Part shown: piece after piece, positions 1 to 6,595 of the stretch
Layout of the letters: each line of letters starts with the position of its first letter
How positions within the stretch are numbered: position 1 is the first letter of the stretch
From: Phycisphaeraceae bacterium
GTDB lineage: Bacteria; Planctomycetota; Phycisphaerae; Phycisphaerales; Phycisphaeraceae
Direction of reading: 5' to 3'
Length of the DNA stretch: 9,475 nt
Assembly (NCBI GenBank): GCA_007119405.1
Contig: SKPT01000505.1
Span: 1-9,475, forward strand
The notes under the pieces: model-generated
What the model was told of the DNA's origin: nothing
Database searches by the model: none
Seen by the model: the letters and a program-made list of their open reading frames with translations, nothing else
Made by a program: the position numbers and the translations under genes

Positions 1-2
1 AC

Positions 3-428
3 AGCACCACCGTCGACTACTTCAGTTGGACCGTCGACGGGTCCGTGTACATGCAGAATGTCGGTATCTACGCCGCAGTGATCGGCCGGCACGACACCCG
101 CGTCGGCAGCGGGGCCGCCAAGTTCGATGATTTTGGCTGGCTGGTGCAGGGCGGGTACATGATCGACGACCGGGTCGAGCCGTTCGCGCGCTTCGAGCAG
201 CTCATGCCCGACAGCGGCCGGGCGGGCGCCGACACCGTGAGCCTCGTGACCGCGGGCGTGAACTGGTACATCAACGGCCACGCTCTGAAGTGGAGCAGCG
301 ACGTGGTCTGGGCGCTCAACTCCATGAGCGGTTTTGCCGGGGCGAGCAACGGCCTGGGGCTGCTCGCGGACAACCCGATGGAGAAGAACCAGTTTGTCAT
401 TCGATCGCAGGTGCAGTTGCTTTTCTGA
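3..428 (+). CDS. Phosphate-selective porin O/P family, C-terminal fragment (5' end outside window)
   Basis: The reading frame is open from the left edge to a TGA at 426-428, giving the last 141 residues of a longer protein; the true start lies upstream. The sequence has the alternating polar/aromatic pattern of outer-membrane beta-strands. It ends with the sequence QVQLLF, a C-terminal aromatic residue typical of barrel proteins inserted by the BAM machinery. The segment with GVNWYINGHALKW followed by a D-x(4)-ALN strand and a final IRSQVQLLF strand is the end pattern I associate with the OprP/OprO porin family (Porin_O_P). Members form trimeric anion or phosphate channels. A role in outer-membrane phosphate entry is inferred from the family and from the adjoining Pho regulator and Pst genes. 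A general porin is the main alternative. A strong terminator follows, so it is probably a separate transcription unit from phoB. Confidence 0.75.
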   Translation, partial: STTVDYFSWTVDGSVYMQNVGIYAAVIGRHDTRVGSGAAKFDDFGWLVQGGYMIDDRVEPFARFEQLMPDSGRAGADTVSLVTAGVNWYINGHALKWSSDVVWALNSMSGFAGASNGLGLLADNPMEKNQFVIRSQVQLLF

Positions 429-446
429 AATGGCAGGCGCGTGCTA

Positions 447-460
447 TCCGCCGAGGCGGA
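447..460 (+). repeat. Short perfect inverted repeat after the porin gene
   Basis: TCCGCC (447-452) and GGCGGA (455-460) are perfect reverse complements separated by two bases. As RNA this would be a 5-bp stem with a CGAG tetraloop. It starts 18 nt after the porin stop and lies just upstream of the larger terminator hairpin, so it may add a second stem at the porin mRNA 3' end. Its function is inferred only from its position. Confidence 0.4.
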
Positions 461-465
461 GATCG

Positions 466-505
466 GAGCGGCCCGGCTGACGCCCCCGGGTCGCTCTGTT
501 TTTTT
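466..505 (+). terminator. Rho-independent terminator of the porin gene
   Basis: GAGCGGCCCGG (466-476) pairs with CCGGGTCGCTC (486-496) as an 11-bp stem containing one G-U wobble, with a 9-nt loop. It is followed by TG and a run of seven T (499-505). A GC-rich stem with an immediate U-tract is the canonical intrinsic terminator. It lies 38 nt after the porin stop and 67 nt before the phoB start, so it should insulate phoBR from porin transcription. Confidence 0.9.
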
Positions 506-527
506 CGTCGCGGTCAGCGCAGCGGGT

Positions 528-533
528 TAGACT
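528..533 (+). promoter_or_regulatory. Weak candidate -10 element for phoBR
   Basis: TAGACT at 528-533 matches four of six positions of the sigma-70 TATAAT consensus and lies between the porin terminator and phoB. It sits in a locally less GC-rich stretch. No convincing -35 hexamer is found 16-18 bp upstream, and no recognisable Pho-box direct repeat is visible. If used, transcription would begin near 540, giving a leader of about 30 nt. The terminator just upstream means phoB needs a promoter somewhere in 506-571, but this particular hexamer is a guess. Confidence 0.25.
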
Positions 534-539
534 ACACCT

Positions 540-552
540 CTGCCCCGGGCAG
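540..552. repeat. 13-bp palindrome just upstream of phoB
   Basis: CTGCCC and GGGCAG flank a single central C, making an odd-length perfect palindrome that ends 19 bp before the phoB ATG. It could be an operator half-site pair or a small 5' leader hairpin (5-bp stem, 3-nt loop). It does not resemble the known Pho-box direct repeat. Chance occurrence in GC-rich DNA is quite possible. Confidence 0.3.
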
Positions 553-571
553 CCCTGATGGATCTTGAACG

Positions 572-1294
572 ATGAACGTCAATGAGGAACACGGCGTTGA
601 CGGGGCGCGGGTGCTGATCGTCGAGGATGAGCCGGACCTGCTGCACCTGCTTCAGTACAACCTGGCGCGCGAGGGGTACGTGGTGGCGACGGCGGACAGT
701 GGCGAGGAGGGGTTGCGTCTGGCGCGGGCGGATCCGCCGGAGCTTGTGCTGCTGGATCTGATGCTGCCGGGCATGGATGGGCTGGAGGTGTGCCGATCGC
801 TGCGGTCGCGGCAGGCGACGCGGGCGGTGCCGATCGTGATGCTCACGGCCCGCGGGGAGGAGGCGGACATTGTGCGCGGGCTGGAGCTGGGCGCCGATGA
901 CTACGTGACCAAGCCGTTCAGCCCGCGCGTGCTGCTGGCACGGCTGCGGGCGGTGCTGCGGCGGCAGGGGGCGGATGCGGAAGGCGAGTCGGACGCGCCG
1001 CCGATGATCCAGGCCGGGCCGATCCGCATTGACCTGGGCCGCCATGAGGTGCTGGTCGGCGGCGAGGCGGTGGCGTTGACGGCCACGGAGTTTCGCCTGC
1101 TCGCGGCGCTGGCGCGTCGGCCGGGACGGGTGTTCACGCGGCAGCAGATCATCGAGATGGTGCATGAGGGCATGGCCGCGGTCACCGATCGCTCGGTCGA
1201 CGTGCAGGTGGTGTCATTGCGGCGCAAGCTTGGCGAGCCGGGGCGGATGATCGAGACGGTGCGTGGGGTGGGTTATCGCTTGAGCGAATCGTGA
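572..1294 (+). CDS. phoB: Phosphate regulon response regulator PhoB (OmpR/PhoB family)
   Basis: This 240-residue cytoplasmic DNA-binding response regulator has an N-terminal receiver domain (about 13-130). The acidic pocket is E18/D19, the phosphoacceptor is D62 in the strand LVLLDLMLPGMDG, and the switch residues are T92 and K114 (YVTKPF). A short Glu/Asp/Pro-rich linker (about 133-148) leads to a C-terminal OmpR-type winged helix (about 150-238). Its recognition-helix region is DRSVDVQVVSLRRKL (206-220) and its wing is TVRGVGYRL. The family includes PhoP, KdpE and others, but the close match to PhoB wing and helix motifs and the adjacent phoR and pst-phoU genes support PhoB. The ATG at 572 lacks a clear Shine-Dalgarno sequence, but receiver alignment leaves only about ten extra residues, so the start is reasonable. 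It is the first gene of a phoB-phoR operon; phosphorylated PhoB would activate Pho genes. Confidence 0.92.
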   Translation: MNVNEEHGVDGARVLIVEDEPDLLHLLQYNLAREGYVVATADSGEEGLRLARADPPELVLLDLMLPGMDGLEVCRSLRSRQATRAVPIVMLTARGEEADIVRGLELGADDYVTKPFSPRVLLARLRAVLRRQGADAEGESDAPPMIQAGPIRIDLGRHEVLVGGEAVALTATEFRLLAALARRPGRVFTRQQIIEMVHEGMAAVTDRSVDVQVVSLRRKLGEPGRMIETVRGVGYRLSES

Positions 1295-1299
1295 CAGGC

Positions 1300-1304
1300 A
1301 GGAG
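1300..1304 (+). promoter_or_regulatory. Shine-Dalgarno sequence that sets the phoR start
   Basis: AGGAG at 1300-1304 lies six bases before the GTG at 1311, an ideal spacing. It directly abuts the upstream in-frame TTG at 1305, which is too close to use. A TTG at 1314, with nine bases of spacing, is possible but less likely. This site therefore favours GTG 1311 as the phoR initiation codon. Confidence 0.65.
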
Positions 1305-1310
1305 TTGAGT

Positions 1311-2606
1311 GTGTTGAGCGCGGCGTTATGGATGTTGGCGGGGTTCGTGCTGGCGCTGGCGGTGGTGGCGCTGGCGGTCGGGCCGGCGGTGTGGCGGCTG
1401 ATGCGGGCGGCGCGGCGGCTGGCGGAGGGGGAGCTGAGCCTGCGCGTGGGCGTGGAGGGGCCCCGGCCGCTGGCGTCGCTGGCCGGGTCGCTGAACCGGA
1501 TGGCGGCGCAGCTCGAGGATCGCTTCGAGACGGTGGTGCGGCAGCGCAACGAGCTCAGCGCCGTGCTGTCGTCGATGATCGAGGGCGTGATCGCGGTGGA
1601 CCGGGAGGAGCGCATCCTGAGCGTGAACCAGGCGGCCGCGGAGCTGCTGGGGCTCGACGCCGAGGCGTGCATCGGCCGGCCGATGGCGGTGGTGGTGCGC
1701 AACGTCGCGCTCCAGGCGTTCGTCGATCGCACCGCGGAACGTGGCACGTCGCTGAAGGAGGAGATCACGCTAAATCGTGCGGCCGACGGCGTGAACGAGC
1801 GGCGCATCTTTGAAGCCCAAAGCGCGCTGCTGCGCGACGGCGAGGGACGGGAGATCGGCGCGGTGCTGGTGCTGCATGACGTGACCCGGTTACGCCGGCT
1901 GGAAGCGGTGCGGCGCGACTTTGTCGCCAATGTCTCCCACGAGATCAAGACGCCGGTGAGCACGATCAAGGCGGCCGTGGAGACGCTCGCGGACGACCCG
2001 GCGCATGACGCGGACGCCCGCAAGTTTCTGGAGATGATCGCCCGGCAGTCGGATCGGCTGGCGGCGATCGTCGACGATCTGCTGAGCCTGGCGCGGCTGG
2101 AGCAGGAGGGCGAGCAGATCCGCGCCGAGCTCAAGCCGCACCGCGTCGCGCCGGTGCTCGCCAGCGCGCTGGAGGTGTGTCAGCCCCAGGCCGAGCAGAA
2201 GCGGATTGCCGTGGAAACCGCGTGCGACGGTGAGCTGGTGGCGCCGCTGAATGCACCGTTGTTCGAGCAGGCGGTGACGAACCTGGTCGACAACGCGATC
2301 AAGTACAGCGCCGAGGAGACGCGGATCGAGGTGCGGGCCACGCCGCAGGACGATGAGCTGGTGATCAGCGTGTCCGACCAGGGCCGGGGCATCGAGCCGG
2401 AGCACCTGCCGCGGATTTTCGAGCGGTTTTATCGCACCGATCGCGCGCGCAGCCGGGCGCTGGGGGGCACGGGCCTGGGCCTGTCGATCGTCAAGCACGT
2501 GGCGCAGGCGCACGGCGGGTGGGTGGCGGTGGACAGCGAGCCCGGCCGGGGCAGCACCTTTCGCATTCATCTGCCGATGGGGCCGGCGGAAGAGTCACCT
2601 TCGTAG
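1311..2606 (+). CDS. phoR: Phosphate regulon sensor histidine kinase PhoR
   Basis: This is an inner-membrane histidine kinase of 431 residues from GTG 1311, the start chosen by the AGGAG site. An in-frame TTG at 1305 would add two residues. Domains in order: one hydrophobic N-terminal helix (about 3-28); a HAMP-like linker (about 29-75); a PAS domain (about 80-190, beginning near the segment [12 protein letters not shown]); a HisKA dimerisation domain with phospho-accepting H210 in NVSHEIKTP; and an HATPase domain with N-box [10 protein letters not shown] (about 325-334), G1 DQGRG (356-360), F-box FERFYR and G2 GGTGLGLS (385-392). All catalytic boxes are intact. Only one membrane helix and no periplasmic sensor are visible, as expected of a PhoR informed by the Pst transporter and PhoU. 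It phosphorylates PhoB at low phosphate and probably dephosphorylates it at high phosphate. Its 3' end overlaps convergent phoU by 12 bp. Confidence 0.9.
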   Translation: MLSAALWMLAGFVLALAVVALAVGPAVWRLMRAARRLAEGELSLRVGVEGPRPLASLAGSLNRMAAQLEDRFETVVRQRNELSAVLSSMIEGVIAVDREERILSVNQAAAELLGLDAEACIGRPMAVVVRNVALQAFVDRTAERGTSLKEEITLNRAADGVNERRIFEAQSALLRDGEGREIGAVLVLHDVTRLRRLEAVRRDFVANVSHEIKTPVSTIKAAVETLADDPAHDADARKFLEMIARQSDRLAAIVDDLLSLARLEQEGEQIRAELKPHRVAPVLASALEVCQPQAEQKRIAVETACDGELVAPLNAPLFEQAVTNLVDNAIKYSAEETRIEVRATPQDDELVISVSDQGRGIEPEHLPRIFERFYRTDRARSRALGGTGLGLSIVKHVAQAHGGWVAVDSEPGRGSTFRIHLPMGPAEESPS

Positions 2607-3296
2607 CTCGTCGTCACCGCTCTGGGACGGTGTCGGCTTTCCGCCGTGGCGGAAGATGTCGCCCTCGGTGATGTAGAGCACGTCCTCGGCGATATTCACC
2701 GCGTGGTCGCCGATCCGTTCGAGGTTGCGCGAGACGCTCAGGGTGTGCATGTACAGCTCGAGCTTGTCCACGTCGTCGCGGATGGCGCTGGCGACGCGGT
2801 CGTACATCGCGCCGTGGATCGCGTCGATCTCGTCGTCGAGCTCGCAGATGCGCCGCGCCAGGTGCGGGTCGACGTTGACCAGGGCGTCGAGGCTCTGGCG
2901 CAGCATGTCACGGGCCTTGGCGGCCATGGCCTCGAGGTTGAAGGGCAGTGGGCCGGTGGTCTGGCGCTCGTCGGCGAGGAACTGGGCCTGGTCGGCGATG
3001 TTCACCGCCAGGTCGCCGATGCGCTCCAGCTCGTTGTTGATCTTGAGAATGGCGATGATGTAGCGCATGTCGAACGCCACCGGCTGGTGCAGGGCGAGGG
3101 TATGGAGGCACTCCTCCTCGATGTCCAGCTCGTAGCGGTCGATGACGTCGTCGGCGTCGATGACGGCGCGGGCGCGTTCCACGTCGAAATCCTGGACGGC
3201 GGCGAGCGCGTCGGTGACGTGCTGTTCGACCATCGCCGCCAGGCGCGAGATCATGGTCTTGAGCTTGTCGATCTGTCGATGCAGGTGAATGGGCAT
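2595..3296 (-). CDS. phoU: Phosphate signalling protein PhoU
   Basis: This 233-residue cytoplasmic, all-helical protein consists of two PhoU repeats, each a three-helix bundle (about 5-108 and 120-212). The metal-binding E-x(3)-D type signature appears once per repeat: ERIGDLAVNIAD (91-102) and ERIGDHAVNIAED (193-205). Length and motif placement match PhoU, which is near 235-240 residues. In E. coli, PhoU couples the PstSCAB transporter to PhoR and is needed to shut off the Pho response when phosphate is plentiful. It is the last gene of the minus-strand operon, 27 bp after pstB. The start ATG lacks a strong Shine-Dalgarno sequence, but no better upstream start exists and MPIHLHRQID resembles family N-termini. 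The C-terminal 20 or so residues are a polar tail. Its final codons lie over the end of phoR. Confidence 0.93.
   Translation of the reverse strand: MPIHLHRQIDKLKTMISRLAAMVEQHVTDALAAVQDFDVERARAVIDADDVIDRYELDIEEECLHTLALHQPVAFDMRYIIAILKINNELERIGDLAVNIADQAQFLADERQTTGPLPFNLEAMAAKARDMLRQSLDALVNVDPHLARRICELDDEIDAIHGAMYDRVASAIRDDVDKLELYMHTLSVSRNLERIGDHAVNIAEDVLYITEGDIFRHGGKPTPSQSGDDELRR
2615..2655. other. Two adjacent hairpins just past the phoR stop, inside the phoU 3' end
   Basis: CACCG (2615-2619) pairs with CGGTG (2628-2632) around an 8-nt loop. TTTCCGC (2638-2644) pairs with GCGGAAG (2649-2655), one pair being a wobble, around a CGTG tetraloop. Both lie within 50 nt of the phoR stop and within the last 20 codons of phoU. 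Neither strand has a U-tract after the stems, so these are not classical intrinsic terminators. They might stabilise or pause transcripts from either operon at the convergent junction. They could also be accidental in GC-rich coding sequence. Confidence 0.35.
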
Positions 3297-3323
3297 GGGT
3301 GGTGTTCCGAAGCTGGCGGCCGA

Positions 3324-4190
<867 letters not shown>

Positions 4191-4210
4191 CTCTCGCGTC
4201 GTGTAAGGGA

Positions 4211-6595
4211 TCAGAACTGTGCTTCGGCGAAGCGGCGTCGCAGTCGGGTCCGCAGGAAGAAGGCGGAGACGTTGAGCATCGCAATGATGCCGATCAGCAG
4301 CAGCGTCGTGGTGTAGACCATGGGCTTGGCGCCTTCACTGTCCGGGCTCTGGAAGCCCACGTCGTAGATGTGGAAGCCCAGGTGCATGAAGCTGCGGTCC
4401 AGGTGCAGGAAGGGTGCCGAGCCGCTGACCGGCAGCTCCTGCGCCATGGTCACCGCGCCGACGAGCATCAGCGGGGCGACCTCGCCCGCGCCGCGCGCCA
4501 TGGCGAGGATCATGCCCGTCATGATGCCGGGCATCGCCCGGGGCAGGACGATTCGCCGGATGGTCTGCCACTTGCTGGCGCCACAGGCGTAGGAGCCTTC
4601 GCGCATCGAGCCCGGCACGGCCGCGAGCGCCTCCTCGGTGGCGACGATGACGACGGGCAGGGTGAGCAGTGCGAGCGTCAGCGACGCCCAGAGCACGCCG
4701 CCCTTGTTGAACACCGGGGTGCCCTCGGCCGCCTGGGCGGGGAAGAAGCCGCCGAAGAAGGGGTTGCGGATGACCAGCCAGAGCACGACGCCGGCGACGA
4801 CGATCCAGAGCCCGGTGGTGACGTAGCCGAGCATGCGCACGGACCACTGCCGATCGTCCGTCGCCCGCAGGCGCAGCATCGTCGCCCCCGCGGCGACGAG
4901 CGTCACCAGCACAAGCGCAGCCAGGGCGGTGATCCACTGGTAGTTGGGCGCGGCGTGCGTCGGCCCACTGTCGATGAAGTCGCCGACGATGTAGCAGAAG
5001 AACCCCAGGCCAAAGACGCCGAAGACGATGCTCGGCACGCCGGCGAGGTTGTTCACCGCGATGCGCACCGCGCTGACGATGGGCCCGGCCTTGGCGTACT
5101 CGCGCAGGTAGAGCGCCGCCAGCACGCCAAAGGGCACGACCAGGAAGCACATCAAGAGCGTCATGGTCACCGTGCCGACGATCGGCGGCAGCACGCCGCC
5201 CTCGGTGTTCGCCTCACGCGGGCGCTCGGTGAGAAACTCCCACCAGCGATCGAGGTAGATGCCGGCCTTGCGGGTCAACGTCAGTTGGTTGGCGGGGTAG
5301 GCCCGCACGATCTGGTCCAGGCCCAGCTCGCGCTGCTGCTGCATGTCGTAGCTGGCGAGCACCGGGAGGTTGGCGGGCCGGTCTGCGTCCACTTCCAGCG
5401 TCACGCGATTGCCGCGCCTGTCGAGGACGCCGGAGACCAGCCGCGCCGAGCCCGCGGTCTGCACGAGCGTGCCGGCCCCGTCATCGTGGGCCGCCAGGAT
5501 GAGCGTCGCCTCACCGTTGTCCTCGGCCTCGGGCTCGGCTTCGATGCGTATGCTCAGCGAGCCGTCGACGACGCGCCACCGCGCGAAGTCGCCTCCGGGC
5601 GTGGGCAGGTCGGCCTGGAGCGTCGGCGTCGCCTGCGTCCACGCCACGGACTCCTGCTCGACCGCCTCGACGCGCGAGGTGTCGGTGACGAGGCGATAGC
5701 GATCGTTCTGGTCGTTGAGCAGGTCGATCTGCTCGCGGATCTCGGCGTGGCGTTGCTGGGCCCAGGCGCGCACCTCTTCGAGTTCCTGCATCGCGGCGGC
5801 ATAGGCGTCGCTGTCGGTTCCGTAACGCAGGCGGGTCTGCACTAGGTTCAGGCGTGCGGCTTCCTCGCGATCGTTGACGCCGCCGCTGTCGACGCGCTCC
5901 AGCACCCGCCGCTGGGCGTGGCGCTGCCGCACGGCCGGGTGGTGCTGCTCGAACATGGCCCACACCTCGGCGGGCGTCGACGCGACCTCCTCGCCGTCGA
6001 TGATGAACGCCGCGGGCGTGCCGACCATCGGGCCCCAGGTGCGGCGCTCGACGAAGATCGCCCACTGCGGCAGGCGCTCGCTTTCGACGCTGGCGCGGCT
6101 GACCCACTGGAAGGGCGTGCCGAACAGCTCGCGGTTGCCCACCTGGATGAGGTCGCGGCGCACCAGGCCCAGCACGCCCGCCTCGGCGTGCTCTTCTGTG
6201 ACGAGTTCGTCGTCGGGGGCTGGCGGCGCGGCGGCAGGCGCGGGCGCCGCTTCGGAGGCCGGGTCATCCACGACATCCGCTTCCGCCGGGGCGCCGGCTT
6301 CGAAGTACTCGCCGCGCGCCACCGGGCCCATGACCACCTGCCCGTCGGCGATGGTCAGCTCCACGATCGCCCGGGGCCAGAAGGTCGCGGCGCCATTGAA
6401 CACCACGAGTGCGAGCAGGGCGAGGATCATGCACGAGCAGATCGCCAGCCCGCCGCCGATCAGCCAGACCATCGGCTCGCCGTGCGCGGTCAGCGACGGG
6501 CCGCGCCGCTTGCGGCGGGTCGTTCCCGACACCGCCGGTGGCGTCGCGCGGGCTGAGCCGCGGTCCTGGTTGCACTGCCTGCTTACCGTCGTCAT
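4211..6595 (-). CDS. pstA: Phosphate ABC transporter permease PstA, long form with large periplasmic domain
   Basis: This inner-membrane permease subunit is 794 residues, against about 300 in E. coli. The start is the ATG at 6595, which overlaps the pstC stop as ATGA and implies translational coupling; the frame stays open further upstream but only over pstC. Layout: Arg-rich cytoplasmic N-terminus; membrane helix (about 43-66); a predicted periplasmic region (about 78-455) with an Ala/Pro/Glu-rich linker (100-130) and a charged helical, probably coiled-coil stretch (about 210-300); then the permease core (about 470-782). The core holds the EAA loop, with [10 protein letters not shown] then IRRIVLP (665-685), and the family sequence [16 protein letters not shown] (736-751), which matches long PstA proteins of Pseudomonas/Vibrio type (the N-terminal region is probably DUF3333-like). 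Residues 545-610 look like an added two-helix insertion. With PstC it forms the channel energised by PstB. Confidence 0.92.
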   Translation of the reverse strand: MTTVSRQCNQDRGSARATPPAVSGTTRRKRRGPSLTAHGEPMVWLIGGGLAICSCMILALLALVVFNGAATFWPRAIVELTIADGQVVMGPVARGEYFEAGAPAEADVVDDPASEAAPAPAAAPPAPDDELVTEEHAEAGVLGLVRRDLIQVGNRELFGTPFQWVSRASVESERLPQWAIFVERRTWGPMVGTPAAFIIDGEEVASTPAEVWAMFEQHHPAVRQRHAQRRVLERVDSGGVNDREEAARLNLVQTRLRYGTDSDAYAAAMQELEEVRAWAQQRHAEIREQIDLLNDQNDRYRLVTDTSRVEAVEQESVAWTQATPTLQADLPTPGGDFARWRVVDGSLSIRIEAEPEAEDNGEATLILAAHDDGAGTLVQTAGSARLVSGVLDRRGNRVTLEVDADRPANLPVLASYDMQQQRELGLDQIVRAYPANQLTLTRKAGIYLDRWWEFLTERPREANTEGGVLPPIVGTVTMTLLMCFLVVPFGVLAALYLREYAKAGPIVSAVRIAVNNLAGVPSIVFGVFGLGFFCYIVGDFIDSGPTHAAPNYQWITALAALVLVTLVAAGATMLRLRATDDRQWSVRMLGYVTTGLWIVVAGVVLWLVIRNPFFGGFFPAQAAEGTPVFNKGGVLWASLTLALLTLPVVIVATEEALAAVPGSMREGSYACGASKWQTIRRIVLPRAMPGIMTGMILAMARGAGEVAPLMLVGAVTMAQELPVSGSAPFLHLDRSFMHLGFHIYDVGFQSPDSEGAKPMVYTTTLLLIGIIAMLNVSAFFLRTRLRRRFAEAQF

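Noticed and set aside
506..571. Pho box (paired CTGTCAT-like direct repeats) upstream of phoB
   Set aside because: I looked for 7-bp direct repeats with 4-bp spacing and found none with meaningful similarity. The pstS promoter, the best place for one, is outside the window.
1305..1334. Alternative phoR starts at TTG 1305 and ATG 1332
   Set aside because: TTG 1305 directly abuts the AGGAG with no spacing. ATG 1332 would cut into the membrane helix and is far from any Shine-Dalgarno sequence. GTG 1311 has ideal spacing.
1341..1440. GC-rich near-repeats of GGCGCTGGCGGT type in early phoR
   Set aside because: They are explained by Ala/Leu/Val/Gly codons of the membrane helix with strong GC3 preference. 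The units are irregular and I do not see four regular G-runs for a quadruplex.
1214..2134. A 306-residue minus-strand open frame opposite phoR
   Set aside because: It is serine/arginine-rich low-complexity translation, as expected from the reverse strand of GC-rich coding DNA. PhoR has complete kinase motifs.
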